From NCBI RefSeq assembly GCF_030063135.1, contig NZ_JASISO010000020.1, positions 1 to 64,000 on the forward strand: a stretch of DNA of 64,000 nt. The letters run 5' to 3'. Shown here in pieces: positions 1-8,184 of the stretch. Position 1 is the first letter of the stretch. Each line of letters starts with the position of its first letter. A model generated the notes under the pieces. That model was not told where the DNA came from, ran no database searches, and worked only from the letters and a program-made list of their open reading frames with translations. Source of the stretch: Streptomyces sp. G-G2 (GTDB lineage Bacteria > Actinomycetota > Actinomycetes > Streptomycetales > Streptomycetaceae). Both the position numbers and the translations under genes were made by a program.

Positions 1-19
1 GGGGCGGAGCCCCCGCCCC
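1..19. terminator. GC-rich hairpin downstream of the sensor kinase
   Basis: A 7-bp perfect stem (GGGGCGG / CCGCCCC) with loop AGCCC lies at the window edge, about 57 bases beyond the stop of the minus-strand histidine kinase. It could end the kinase transcript, but it has no U-tract and the left side may be truncated by the window. Confidence 0.3.
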
Positions 20-76
20 CGGGCCGCGCCCGCCTAAGCCAGCGGCCCCTACACCCCCGCCCCCGCCCGGCAAGGG

Positions 77-1207
77 CTACCGCACCGGCAGCGTCACCTC
101 GAACCGGCACCCTCCCGGCACGTTGCGGACCTCGGCCCGCCCCGCGTGCGCCTCCACGATCCCCCGCACGATCGCCAGCCCCAGCCCCGCCCCCGCCGGA
201 GGCACCGGTCCCGCCCCCGCCGGGGGCGTCCGCGCGGCCGTCCCCCGCCACCCCGTGTCGAAGACCCTCGGCAGGTCCTCCGCCGCGATCCCCCCGCACC
301 CGTCGGTGACGGACAGCACCACCCCGTCCCCCCGCCGCTCGGCGGCCACCGCCACCGTCCCGTCGGCCGGGGTGTGCCGGATCGCGTTGATCAGCAGGTT
401 CGCCAGCACCCGGGTCATCTCCTTGCCGTCCACCTCCACCGGCACCCGTTCCACCGCGTCCCCCACCAGCCGCACCCCGTGCTCCCTGGCCAGCGGGTCC
501 ACCCCCGACAGCGCGTCGCCGATCAGGTCGTAGGCCGACATCCGGCTCGGGGTCAGGGACAGCGCGCCCGCGTGGATGCGGGAGAGTTCGAAGAGGTCGC
601 CGACCATGGAGTTGAGCCGCTCCACCTCGGTACGGATCTGCCGGTGGTAGCGCGCCGGGTCGGCGGCCATGCCGTCCTCCAGCGCCTCGGACATGGCCCG
701 CAGTCCGGCCAGCGGGGTCCGCAGGTCGTGCGAGATCCAGGCGACCAGTTCCCGCCGGGAGGTCTCCAGCGCCCGCTCGCGTTCCCGGGAGGCCGCGAGC
801 TTCGCGCTCGTCGCGGCCAACTCCCGTGAGAGCCCGGCGAGTTCGGCGGTCGCCGGCGCGGCCGGCGCCGCGAAACTGCCGTCGTCACCGAAGTCGCGCG
901 CGGCCAGGGACAGTTCACGGCTGCGGGCGACCACCCAGCGGCCCAGTATCAGCGCGGTGGCCAGCGAGACCACGGCGGCCATCGCGGCCACCAGGGTGAC
1001 CACGCCCAGGTCGTGCCGGGACAGGAACATCGCCTGGGCGACCGCGAGCGTGCCGGCGAGCATGGCGGTGACGGTCACGGCGCCGACCACGGCCAGCGAC
1101 ACGGTCATCGACCGGTGGCGCACCAGCCGCAGCACGAGGGCGCCGAGCGCCCCGGCGCAGGCGGCCCCGCCGAGGGCGAAGAGCGCGATGAGCAGGATGT
1201 CCTTCAT
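77..1207 (-). CDS. Sensor histidine kinase (two-component system)
   Basis: A 376-residue membrane histidine kinase that should phosphorylate the response regulator encoded just upstream. The N-terminus has three to four hydrophobic segments (about residues 3-25, 35-60 and 66-90). The DHp H-box reads WISHDLRTPLAG with His160 as phosphoacceptor, followed by a HATPase domain with N-box (LLINAIRH), a G1-like DGCGGI and a G2 GAGLGLAIV segment. The ATG at 1207 overlaps the regulator's TGA (ATGA), which fixes the start although the frame is open further upstream. The signal is unknown. By position, the neighbouring glycosyltransferase and molybdo-oxidoreductase operons are the likely targets. Confidence 0.92.
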   Translation of the reverse strand: MKDILLIALFALGGAACAGALGALVLRLVRHRSMTVSLAVVGAVTVTAMLAGTLAVAQAMFLSRHDLGVVTLVAAMAAVVSLATALILGRWVVARSRELSLAARDFGDDGSFAAPAAPATAELAGLSRELAATSAKLAASRERERALETSRRELVAWISHDLRTPLAGLRAMSEALEDGMAADPARYHRQIRTEVERLNSMVGDLFELSRIHAGALSLTPSRMSAYDLIGDALSGVDPLAREHGVRLVGDAVERVPVEVDGKEMTRVLANLLINAIRHTPADGTVAVAAERRGDGVVLSVTDGCGGIAAEDLPRVFDTGWRGTAARTPPAGAGPVPPAGAGLGLAIVRGIVEAHAGRAEVRNVPGGCRFEVTLPVR

Positions 1208-2007
1208 GCCGCCTCCTCCCGTCCGGCGTCGAAGCGGTAGCCGACTCCCCACACCGTCTGGATGAGCCGGGGACTGCCGGGATCGTCCTCGATCTTGGCC
1301 CGCAGCCGCCGCACGTGCACGGTGACGGTGGAGAGGTCCCCGAAGTCCCAGCCCCACACCTCCCGCATCAGGTCCTCCCGGCCGATGGCCCGCCCCGGGT
1401 ACCGCAGGAAGTGGGCCAGCAGGTCGAACTCGCGCAAGGTGAGGGCCAGTTCACGGCCGTGCTTGGTGGCCCGGTGGGTGGTCGGGTCGAGCGCGAGACC
1501 GGCGCCCGCGAGTACCGGCGGCCCGACGGCGGGAGCGGCCGCGGGGGAACCCGCCGTGCCCGCCGCCCGGCTGCGGCGCAGCACGGAGGTGACGCGCAGG
1601 ACGAGTTCGCGCGGGCTGAAGGGCTTGGTGACGTAGTCGTCCGCTCCCACCTCCAGCCCGGCGATCCGCTCGTCCTCGTCCCCGCGCGCGGTGAGCATGA
1701 TGACGGGCACCGGTCCGGTGGCGCGCAGCCTGCGGCACACCTCCAGGCCGTCGATGCCGGGGAGCATCAGGTCCAGGACCACCAGGTCGGGCCAGGCCCG
1801 CCCGGCGCTCGCGAGGGCGGCGGGGCCGTCCGCGGCGTGTTCCACGACGAATCCGGCGCGGTGCAGGTAGCCGCTGACCACCTCGGCGACCGTGGGGTCG
1901 TCGTCCACGACGAGGATCCGGCCGCCCGGGTCGGCGGCGGCCCCGGAAGCGGACACGAGCCCGGACGCGGGCGCGGGCGCGGAGGGGTGTGGGGAGTCCA
2001 TGCTCAT
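1204..2007 (-). CDS. OmpR/PhoB-family response regulator
   Basis: A 267-residue regulator. The receiver domain starts near residue 30 (ILVVDDDPTV) with phosphoacceptor Asp79 (VVLDLMLPGIDG) and the conserved Lys in VTKPFSPRE. A C-terminal winged helix follows (TLREFDLLAHFL ... VTVHVRRLRAKIE ... VWGVGYRF). A proline/alanine-rich extension of about 28 residues precedes the receiver. The start is ATG 2007; a second in-frame ATG lies at 2001. The frame stays open to 2859, but that part is antisense to the glycosyltransferase. It is divergent from the glycosyltransferase operon, and a 23-bp repeated element (2068-2090) lies between them. Confidence 0.92.
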   Translation of the reverse strand: MSMDSPHPSAPAPASGLVSASGAAADPGGRILVVDDDPTVAEVVSGYLHRAGFVVEHAADGPAALASAGRAWPDLVVLDLMLPGIDGLEVCRRLRATGPVPVIMLTARGDEDERIAGLEVGADDYVTKPFSPRELVLRVTSVLRRSRAAGTAGSPAAAPAVGPPVLAGAGLALDPTTHRATKHGRELALTLREFDLLAHFLRYPGRAIGREDLMREVWGWDFGDLSTVTVHVRRLRAKIEDDPGSPRLIQTVWGVGYRFDAGREEAA

Positions 2008-2067
2008 GGGTCCAGCCTCCCACCCGCGCTCCGGCGACGGAGTGGAGCGGACCCCCGGCGGGGGTGA

Positions 2068-2090
2068 CGTCCGCGTTTCGTAAGGAGTCG
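2068..2090 (+). promoter_or_regulatory. 23-bp element shared with 9385-9407 (copy 1)
   Basis: The core CGTCCGCGTTTCGTAAGG followed by AGTCG is repeated, in inverted orientation, at 9385-9407 with one mismatch (A to T at position 19). This copy is 19 bases upstream of the glycosyltransferase start at 2110, inside the region divergent with the response-regulator gene. In each case it faces the downstream gene (glycosyltransferase here, molybdo-oxidoreductase there). It is either a binding site of the adjacent regulator or a shared promoter of an alternative sigma factor. The sequence does not say which. Confidence 0.55.
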
Positions 2091-2109
2091 ATGCCCCTTT
2101 CCGGGGCTC

Positions 2110-2853
2110 GTGATTCCTACGGTGAAACCTGTGACCGTAGACGTCGTACTTCCCTGTCTGAACGAGGCCGAGGCACTGCCCTGGGTACTCGCCCGCATCC
2201 CGTCCGGCTGGCGCGCGCTGGTCGTGGACAACGGCTCCACCGATGGTTCCGCCGAGATCGCCCGCGCGCTGGGCGCCACGGTGGTGTCCGAGTCCCGGCG
2301 CGGTTTCGGCGCCGCCTGCCACGCCGGTCTGCTGGCCGCCGAGGCGGACATCGTCTGTTTCTGCGACTGCGACGCCTCCCTCGATCCCGGACTGCTGACC
2401 GGGTTCGTGGCGGCCGTCGCCGCCGGTGAGGCGGACCTGGTGCTGGGGCGGCGCCGCGCGCGGGGGCTGCGCAGCTGGCCCGTGCACGCGCGGGCCGGGA
2501 ACCTGGCGCTGGCCCGGCTGCTGCGCCGCCGTACCGGGCTCGCGCTGCGCGACCTGGGCCCGATGCGGGCCGGGTGGCGGGCCGGGCTGCTGGGACTGGA
2601 GCTGACCGACCGGCGCAGCGGCTACCCCCTGCAGATGGTGGTCCGCGCCGCCGACGCGGGCTGGCGGGTGCGGGAGGTGGACGTGCCGTACCTGCCGCGC
2701 GCGGGGAAGTCGAAGGTGACCGGGACCTGGCGGGGCACCTGGCAGGCGGTGCACGACATGAGCCGGGTACTGGCGGAGCCCGCGGGCGCCCCGGCCGCCG
2801 CTCCCGCGGGTGGCCCGGCCGAGGGCGGGGCCGCGGCGGGGGGTACCCGGTGA
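2110..2853 (+). CDS. Family 2 glycosyltransferase
   Basis: A 247-residue GT-A glycosyltransferase of the dolichyl-phosphate mannose synthase/polyprenyl type. The start VDVVLPCLNEAEALPW, the motif VVDNGSTDGS and a metal-binding D-C-D at residues 86-88 are typical; no C-terminal membrane segments follow. The GTG at 2110 is used here; GTGs at 2122 and 2131 are alternatives. The TGA overlaps the GTG of the next gene, so genes 2110-4243 form a tightly coupled three-gene operon. It probably transfers a sugar from an NDP-sugar to a lipid or small acceptor, but donor and acceptor cannot be read from sequence. Confidence 0.9.
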   Translation: MIPTVKPVTVDVVLPCLNEAEALPWVLARIPSGWRALVVDNGSTDGSAEIARALGATVVSESRRGFGAACHAGLLAAEADIVCFCDCDASLDPGLLTGFVAAVAAGEADLVLGRRRARGLRSWPVHARAGNLALARLLRRRTGLALRDLGPMRAGWRAGLLGLELTDRRSGYPLQMVVRAADAGWRVREVDVPYLPRAGKSKVTGTWRGTWQAVHDMSRVLAEPAGAPAAAPAGGPAEGGAAAGGTR

Positions 2854-3503
2854 CCACACTGCTGGTGATCGCGAAGGAGCCGCTGCCGGGCCGGGTGAAG
2901 ACCCGGCTGACCCCGCCGTTCACGCCCGAGGAGGCGGCCGCCCTCGCGGAGGCCTCGCTCCGCGACACGCTCGCGGCGGTGGCGGCGACCCCGGCCGCGC
3001 GGCGGGTGCTGGTGCTGGAGGGGCGGCCGGGGCCCTGGCTGCCGACCGGTTTCGACGTGGTTGCGCAGTGCGCCGGAACCCTGGACGAGCGGCTCGCGGC
3101 GGCGTTCGCGGGCTGCGACGGACCCGCGCTGCTGATCGGGATGGACACGCCGCAGGTCACGCCCGAGCTGCTGGGCCGGGCGGCCGACCCGGCGGGCTGG
3201 GCGGCGTACGACGCCTGGTTCGGGCCGGCCGTCGACGGCGGGTTCTGGGCGCTGGGGCTGGCCGACCCGGATCCCGCGCTGCTGCGCGGCGTACCGATGT
3301 CGGTGCCCGGGACGGGCGCCGCGCAGTACGCGCGGCTGCGCGCGGCCGGGCTGCGGGTGGGGCGGCTGCCGGAGCTGCGGGACGTGGACAGCGCGCAGGA
3401 CGCCCGGCTGGTGGCGGCGCAGGTGCCGGGGAGCCGGTTCGCGGCCCGGTTCGCGGCGCTGACGGCGCCAGCCGCGACGGCGCCGACGGCGGCCCGCTCG
3501 TGA
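2850..3503 (+). CDS. TIGR04282 / DUF2064 family protein (glycosyltransferase-like)
   Basis: A 217-residue protein starting at a GTG that overlaps the preceding stop (GTGA). The N-terminus TLLVIAKEPLPGRVKTRL is the hallmark of the TIGR04282 family, which has a nucleotidyltransferase-like Rossmann fold related to cofactor guanylyltransferases. The segments LLIGMDTPQVTPELL and WFGPAVDGGFWALGL are the expected conserved blocks. Members usually sit beside a family 2 glycosyltransferase, as here, so it probably helps make or activate a sugar nucleotide or a glycosylated product. The biochemical role of the family is not settled. Confidence 0.85.
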   Translation: MTTLLVIAKEPLPGRVKTRLTPPFTPEEAAALAEASLRDTLAAVAATPAARRVLVLEGRPGPWLPTGFDVVAQCAGTLDERLAAAFAGCDGPALLIGMDTPQVTPELLGRAADPAGWAAYDAWFGPAVDGGFWALGLADPDPALLRGVPMSVPGTGAAQYARLRAAGLRVGRLPELRDVDSAQDARLVAAQVPGSRFAARFAALTAPAATAPTAARS

Positions 3504-4243
3504 CGGCGCTGAGCGCGGTGGACACCGCGGGCGCGGCCGGTACGGGCGCCACGACGGCGGCGGCGTGGACCGCCGACCCCTACACCCGCGCCCTGCGCAG
3601 CGGCCGGGGCCCGCTGTTCCTGCGGCGCGGGGACGGCTGGCTGCTGCCGCTGGACGTGGAGCGCTGGTGCGAGGCCCCCGACCGGGCCGACTGGACGGTG
3701 CTGGACCGGTGCCGGGGCACGGTGCTGGACATCGGGTGCGGGCCGGGCAGGCTGGTCGCCGCGCTCGCCGGGCGGGGTCACCGGGCGCTGGGCATCGACG
3801 TGAGCCCGGAGGCGGTGGCCCGGACGACCCGCTCGGGCGGGGCCGCGCTGCACCGGTCGGTGTTCGAGCCGCTGCCCGGGGAGGGCCGTTGGGACACCGC
3901 GCTGCTCATCGACGGGAACATCGGGATCGGCGGGGATCCGGCCGCGCTGCTGGGGCGGATGGCCGGGGTGTGCGGGCCCGCCGGTTCGCTGATCGTCGAG
4001 TGCGTTCAGGGCGTGCCCGGGGAGGTCGACGAGCGGTGCGAGGTCCGGGTCGACGACGGCCGGGGCGGGCTCGGTACGCCGTTCCCGTGGGCCCGGGTCG
4101 GCGCCGGGGCGCTGGCCGGACACGCGGCGGCGGCGGGCTGGGTTCCGGCGGAGCGGTGGACGTCCGGCGCGCGGGTCTTCGTACGGCTCGCCCGGCTCGT
4201 CCGGCCGGGTCCGCAGGGGCCGAACCGGCCGCAAGTTACTTAG
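3500..4243 (+). CDS. Class I SAM-dependent methyltransferase
   Basis: A 247-residue protein starting at GTG 3500, which overlaps the previous TGA. Motif I, VLDIGCGPGRLVAAL, and the acidic loop (LGIDVSPEAV) define a Rossmann-type methyltransferase; IDGNIGIGGDP lies near the active site. The first 45 residues include a conserved-looking LRSGRGPLFLRRGDGWLLPLD segment. It is the third gene of the operon with the glycosyltransferase and the TIGR04282 protein, so it probably methylates the same product. Its substrate is unknown. Confidence 0.88.
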   Translation: MTALSAVDTAGAAGTGATTAAAWTADPYTRALRSGRGPLFLRRGDGWLLPLDVERWCEAPDRADWTVLDRCRGTVLDIGCGPGRLVAALAGRGHRALGIDVSPEAVARTTRSGGAALHRSVFEPLPGEGRWDTALLIDGNIGIGGDPAALLGRMAGVCGPAGSLIVECVQGVPGEVDERCEVRVDDGRGGLGTPFPWARVGAGALAGHAAAAGWVPAERWTSGARVFVRLARLVRPGPQGPNRPQVT

Positions 4244-4275
4244 ACGTATCTAGTGACTTAGCACGCAAGCAACAG

Positions 4276-4289
4276 TAGAACTTGTTCCC
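4276..4289. promoter_or_regulatory. KstR-like operator upstream of cholesterol oxidase
   Basis: TAGAACTTGTTCCC contains the inverted repeat GAAC-N2-GTTC and fits the KstR consensus TnnAACnnGTTnnA except for the last base. It lies 26 bases upstream of the cholesterol oxidase start. The segment just before it (4235-4262) is markedly AT-rich for this genome and holds an imperfect palindrome, TAGACGTATCTA, so the promoter is probably there. KstR represses sterol catabolism genes in other actinobacteria. Use of the site here is inference. Confidence 0.45.
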
Positions 4290-4315
4290 ACTCGGCCCAG
4301 AGTGAGGAAGATCAC

Positions 4316-5992
4316 ATGAGTGATTCCACCATGCCCGACAAGGGATCCAAGGGGTTCTCGCGTCGTGGGTTCATCGCAGGAACAGGTTCTATTCTAGGGG
4401 CGATGGCAGTCGCTGGCCGCGCCAATGCGGCACAGATGCGCGGCGGGGCGGCGGCCGGCGCGGCCGGCGCGGCCGCCGGTCCCGCAGCCGCCCCGATCGC
4501 CGACGGGGCCCACGTTCCGGTCCTGGTGATCGGGACCGGGTACGGCGGTTCCGTCGCCGCGCTGCGCCTCGCCCAGGCGGGCGTCGACGTCCAGATGATC
4601 GAGATGGGCATGGCCTGGGACACCCCCGGGCCGGACGGCAAGATCTTCTGCAACACCCTCAACCCGGACCAGCGGTCGTACTGGCTGCGCAGCAGGACCA
4701 AGGCGCCGCTGAACTACTTCCTCGGCTTCCCCATCGACAGGGACATCCCGAAGTACACCGGCATCCTGGACGCCGAGGACTTCGCGGGCATCACCGTCTA
4801 CCAGGGCCGCGGCGTCGGCGGCGGCTCGCTGGTCAACGGCGGCATGGCGGTCACGCCCAAGCGCGAGAACTTCGGCGCGGTCCTCCCGTCGGTGGACCCC
4901 GACGAGATGTACAGCACGTACTACCCCCGGGCCAACGCCGGGCTCGGCGTGGGTCTGATCGACCCGGCCTGGTTCGACACCGTGGACTGCTACCAGTTCG
5001 CCCGGGTCGGCCGCAAGCACGCCCAGCGCTCCAACTTCCCCTACGTCTTCGTGCCCGACGTGTATGACTGGGACTACATGAAGAAGGAGGCCGCGGGCAC
5101 CGCCACCAAGTCGGCGCTGGACGGGGAGATCCTGTACGGCAACAACAACGGCAAGAAGTCCCTCCAGAAGACCTACATCGCGGCCGCCAGGGCCACCGGC
5201 AAGGTGTCGGTCTCCCCGCTCCACAAGGTCACCACCGTCTCCCCCTCGGGCGGTGGCGGCTACACGGTCGTCATCCAGCAGCTCGACACCACCGGCGGCA
5301 CCGTCGCCACCAAGAGCGTGACCGCCGACAAGGTGTTCTTCGCGGCGGGCAGCGTCGGGACCAGCAAGCTGCTCGTCACGCTCAAGGCCACCGGCCTGCT
5401 GCCGAACCTCAACAACGAGATCGGCAAGGGCTGGGGCGACAACGGCAACGTCATGTGCGGCCGCGCCAACCACCTGTGGGACCCCACCGGCAAGCTCCAG
5501 GCCACGATCCCCTGCGGTGGCATCGACAACTGGGCGGCGGGCGGCGCCTTCGCCGAGGTGGCACCGCTGCCGACCGGCATCGAGACGTACGCCTCGTTCT
5601 ATCTGTCCATCACCAAGAACCCGAACCGCGCGCAGTTCACCTACAACGCCTCCACGGGCGGCGTGGACCTGGACTGGCAGACGGCCTGGAAGCAGCCGGC
5701 CATCGACATGGCCAAGACCATCTTCGACAAGATCAACTCCAAGGAGGGGACGATCTACCGGACCGACCTCTTCGGCACCTACAAGATCTGGGGCGACCAC
5801 CTGACCTACCACCCGCTCGGCGGCGCGATCCTGAACAAGGCCACCGACAACTACGGGCGGCTGCACGGGCACCCCGGGCTGTACGTCATCGACGGAGCGC
5901 TGATCCCCGGAAACACCAGCGTCAACCCGTTCGTGACGATCACCGCGCTCGCCGAGCGCAACATCGAGAAGATCATCGCCACGGACCTGTGA
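4316..5992 (+). CDS. choA: Secreted cholesterol oxidase (GMC-family FAD enzyme)
   Basis: A 558-residue FAD enzyme oxidising and isomerising cholesterol to cholest-4-en-3-one. A twin-arginine signal (SRRGFIAGTG, then a hydrophobic stretch ending ANAAQ near residue 40) marks export. The FAD dinucleotide motif VIGTGYGGSVAALRLAQ covers residues 71-87. The catalytic set of class I cholesterol oxidases is visible: Glu in FAEVAP, His499 (TYHPLGG) and Asn537 (SVNPF), whose 38-residue spacing matches the His447/Asn485 pair of the characterised Streptomyces enzyme. The start at 4316 has GAGG 7-10 bases upstream. It is a lone gene without the P450 that often accompanies Streptomyces choA. Confidence 0.95.
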   Translation: MSDSTMPDKGSKGFSRRGFIAGTGSILGAMAVAGRANAAQMRGGAAAGAAGAAAGPAAAPIADGAHVPVLVIGTGYGGSVAALRLAQAGVDVQMIEMGMAWDTPGPDGKIFCNTLNPDQRSYWLRSRTKAPLNYFLGFPIDRDIPKYTGILDAEDFAGITVYQGRGVGGGSLVNGGMAVTPKRENFGAVLPSVDPDEMYSTYYPRANAGLGVGLIDPAWFDTVDCYQFARVGRKHAQRSNFPYVFVPDVYDWDYMKKEAAGTATKSALDGEILYGNNNGKKSLQKTYIAAARATGKVSVSPLHKVTTVSPSGGGGYTVVIQQLDTTGGTVATKSVTADKVFFAAGSVGTSKLLVTLKATGLLPNLNNEIGKGWGDNGNVMCGRANHLWDPTGKLQATIPCGGIDNWAAGGAFAEVAPLPTGIETYASFYLSITKNPNRAQFTYNASTGGVDLDWQTAWKQPAIDMAKTIFDKINSKEGTIYRTDLFGTYKIWGDHLTYHPLGGAILNKATDNYGRLHGHPGLYVIDGALIPGNTSVNPFVTITALAERNIEKIIATDL

Positions 5993-6014
5993 CCTGGCGG
6001 GACGCGAGACGGAG

Positions 6015-6047
6015 GCGGGGCCGACCGGGTTCACCGGTCGGCCCCGC
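6015..6047. terminator. Bidirectional terminator between choA and the AhpD-like gene
   Basis: A perfect 14-bp stem (6015-6028 with 6034-6047) and a 5-base loop GTTCA sit between two convergent genes. The stem is almost pure G/C around ACC/GGT. Confidence 0.75.
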
Positions 6048-6059
6048 GCCTTTCCCTCG

Positions 6060-6548
6060 TCACTGGCCGGGCAGCACGCAGACGCTGTCGAGGCCGAGCA
6101 CATGGTTGAGCCGTCCGAAGGCCAGCCAGGAACCGATGCTCATGCTCAGTTCGACGATCTCGACCTGGCTGTAGTGCGCCTTCATCCGGTCCCAGAAGTC
6201 CTCGTCCAGGCCGTGGTGGTCGAGGGTGTAGCGCTCCGCGTACTCGGCGGCCAGCCGGGCGCGCTCGTCGAAGGCGTCGGTCGTACGCCACTCGCTCACC
6301 GCGTCGGGGAAGGCGTCCTCGACCTTCTCGCCGTCGCGGTCGGTACGCCAGTCGAGGCAGAAGGCGCACCCGTTGATCTGCGCGACGCGCAGCCGGGCGG
6401 CCTCGAACTCCCTCAGTCCCAGGGTGGTGTGGGCGTAGACCGAGAGCGAGAAGTTCGCGGCGGCCATTCCGATGCCGGGGACCATGTCGCCCCAGACGTA
6501 CTCGATGGGGTGCTGGCCTTCGGGGATGTCGATGTGCATGGCGTTCAT
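6060..6548 (-). CDS. Carboxymuconolactone decarboxylase / AhpD-like protein
   Basis: A 162-residue protein of the CMD/AhpD fold. The active-site redox motif is seen in INGCAFCLDWR (CxxC), with downstream acidic and His residues (YAERYTLDHHGLDEDFW). Members act as alkylhydroperoxidase-type reductants or small decarboxylases. The ATG at 6548 overlaps the stop of the upstream dehydrogenase gene (ATGA); an internal ATG at 6539 is an alternative. It is the second gene of a two-gene operon, so the two proteins probably share one oxidative or catabolic task. Its substrate is unknown. Confidence 0.85.
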   Translation of the reverse strand: MNAMHIDIPEGQHPIEYVWGDMVPGIGMAAANFSLSVYAHTTLGLREFEAARLRVAQINGCAFCLDWRTDRDGEKVEDAFPDAVSEWRTTDAFDERARLAAEYAERYTLDHHGLDEDFWDRMKAHYSQVEIVELSMSIGSWLAFGRLNHVLGLDSVCVLPGQ

Positions 6549-7624
6549 GCCTGCTTCCTTCCGAGTCTTCCGACTGCCGGGCGCAGCGGTACGTCGAGCG
6601 CGTCGTAGAGGCCGGGTTCCGCGTCGGCCAGCCAGTCGATGGCCCCCACCAGGCGTCCCACGGCGGTGGCGTTGCCGCCCGCGGAGCGGTTGTCGCCCTC
6701 GTCGGTGGCCTCGATGGTGACCTCGATGCGGGGGCGGCCCTCGATGACGACGCGGTGCGCGCCGGCGCCGTCGGGCGGGCTGGGCCAGTCCGGGGCGCAG
6801 GAGGCGTGGATGCGGGTGACGTGCTCGATGACGATGCGGGGTTCGCCCTCGACGATGCCCTGGACCTCGAAGCGGATGGCGCCCTGGGTGCCCACTTCGA
6901 ACTCGCCCATGGTGGGCGTCCGTACGGTGGTGTCGAGGGCGCGGCGGTCCGAGGTCTCGCGGATCTCGTCGAGTTCGACGCCGAGGGCGCGGGCCATCAT
7001 CCGGATCTGGCCGCCCCAGACCATGGTGGGGACGGACGGCATGAGCATCATCGGCTCGAAGTCCATCGGCTGGCCCATGCCGACGAGGTGGCGGACGGAG
7101 TCCGGCTGGTCGTAGGTGGAGTAGTCGAAGATCTCCTGGCAGCGGATCACGTCCACGGTGGTACCGAGCCCGCTGATCAGCAGGGGCAGTACGTCGTTGC
7201 CCCAGCCGGGGTCCACGCCGGAGGCGAAGAGGGAGCCGCCGCCCTCGGCGACCGCGGCCACGATGGGGTCGCGGAACTCGGGCGGGGCGCTGCGGTGGTC
7301 GTAGAGCGGGTACAGGGCGGGGCTGACGACGACGGCCCCGGAGCGGACCGCCCTGGCGAGGTCCGCCAGGGCGTCGTCGGGGCGGATGTCGCCGGAGGCC
7401 GCGTAGACGACGGCCCGGTGTCCGGCGGCCAGGACGGACGCGATGTCGTCGGTCGCCGGAACCCCGAGTGCGTGGGTGAGCCCGGCGAGTTCGCCCGCGT
7501 CGCGGCCGACCTTGTCGGGGTTGTGGACGATCACTGCCGCGAGTTTCAGGGCCGGATGGGCCTCGACGGCGCGGATGGCCGCGCGGCCGACGTTGCCGGT
7601 GCCCCAGACAACCGTGGAAATCAT
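6545..7624 (-). CDS. Dihydrodipicolinate-reductase-like NAD(P)H dehydrogenase
   Basis: A 359-residue protein with an N-terminal Rossmann motif, VVWGTGNVGRAAIRAV, of the 2,4-diaminopentanoate dehydrogenase/dihydrodipicolinate reductase superfamily. The length fits the actinobacterial NAD(P)H-dependent members, which are longer than true DapB and are common near sterol and xenobiotic genes. The start is ATG 7624; the frame extends 24 codons further without support. It is coupled to the AhpD-like gene downstream. A role in steroid or amine metabolism would fit the nearby choA but is inference. Confidence 0.8.
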   Translation of the reverse strand: MISTVVWGTGNVGRAAIRAVEAHPALKLAAVIVHNPDKVGRDAGELAGLTHALGVPATDDIASVLAAGHRAVVYAASGDIRPDDALADLARAVRSGAVVVSPALYPLYDHRSAPPEFRDPIVAAVAEGGGSLFASGVDPGWGNDVLPLLISGLGTTVDVIRCQEIFDYSTYDQPDSVRHLVGMGQPMDFEPMMLMPSVPTMVWGGQIRMMARALGVELDEIRETSDRRALDTTVRTPTMGEFEVGTQGAIRFEVQGIVEGEPRIVIEHVTRIHASCAPDWPSPPDGAGAHRVVIEGRPRIEVTIEATDEGDNRSAGGNATAVGRLVGAIDWLADAEPGLYDALDVPLRPAVGRLGRKQA

Positions 7625-7707
7625 GCGCGGAGGGTAGCGAGCGGGCCCGCAGGTTCCTAGTGCCACGGCCCCTGGAACTTGTGCCGCGTCAGGCACCAGA
7701 ACCGGAT

Positions 7708-8184
7708 TCAGTTGTGGTCAGGGGCGTCACGGGTGTCAGGGGTGTCCCGGGCGCGGGCGCGCCGCCGGGCGGCGAGGAACCCGGCGGCGGCCAGGGTGAG
7801 GAGGAGGACCGCGCCGAGCACGATCAGCAGGTTGCGCCCGTACGGCAGCGGCAGCGCGGACGGGTTGGGCGCGGCCCCGGGGCGCAGCAGCAGCGGGAGC
7901 GTGATCAGCGTCAGCGCTCCCCCGGTGAGCAGGGCGCCGCGTACGAGGCCACGCGCGGGTCCGGCGGCGAACGCGGCGGCGCCGAGCAGGCCCACCGCGA
8001 GGACGAGCGGGGCGATGAGCCCGTCGTGCAGGACGAGGCCGCCGCCGAGCCAGATCAGTACGCTCAACGGGTCGGGCAGGGCGACGACCTGGCGCAGCCC
8101 TACGGCGATCAGGAGCAGACCGAGCGCGCCGAGCAGCCACCTCCCGGGGGCGGTTGTCCGCCGCCGCGTGCCGGAGCGGGCCAT
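7708..8184 (-). CDS. Small integral membrane protein
   Basis: A 158-residue protein of unknown function with four or five predicted membrane segments (WLLGALGLLLIAVGL, VLIWLGGGLVLHDGLIAPLVLAV, LLTGGALTLITLPLLL, LLIVLGAVLLLTLAAAGFLA) and a basic cytoplasmic tail. Its ATG overlaps the stop of the molybdopterin oxidoreductase (ATGA), so it is probably a translation-coupled accessory or membrane partner of that enzyme. Confidence 0.75.
   Translation of the reverse strand: MARSGTRRRTTAPGRWLLGALGLLLIAVGLRQVVALPDPLSVLIWLGGGLVLHDGLIAPLVLAVGLLGAAAFAAGPARGLVRGALLTGGALTLITLPLLLRPGAAPNPSALPLPYGRNLLIVLGAVLLLTLAAAGFLAARRRARARDTPDTRDAPDHN

Noticed and set aside
2117..4234. Long minus-strand open frame of about 700 codons opposite the glycosyltransferase operon
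   Set aside because: It is antisense to three well-supported genes and is rich in Arg/Pro/Ala with no domain; high GC makes such shadows common.
4394..6103. Long minus-strand frame opposite cholesterol oxidase
   Set aside because: Composition is typical of an antisense shadow and the plus strand encodes a complete, motif-bearing enzyme.
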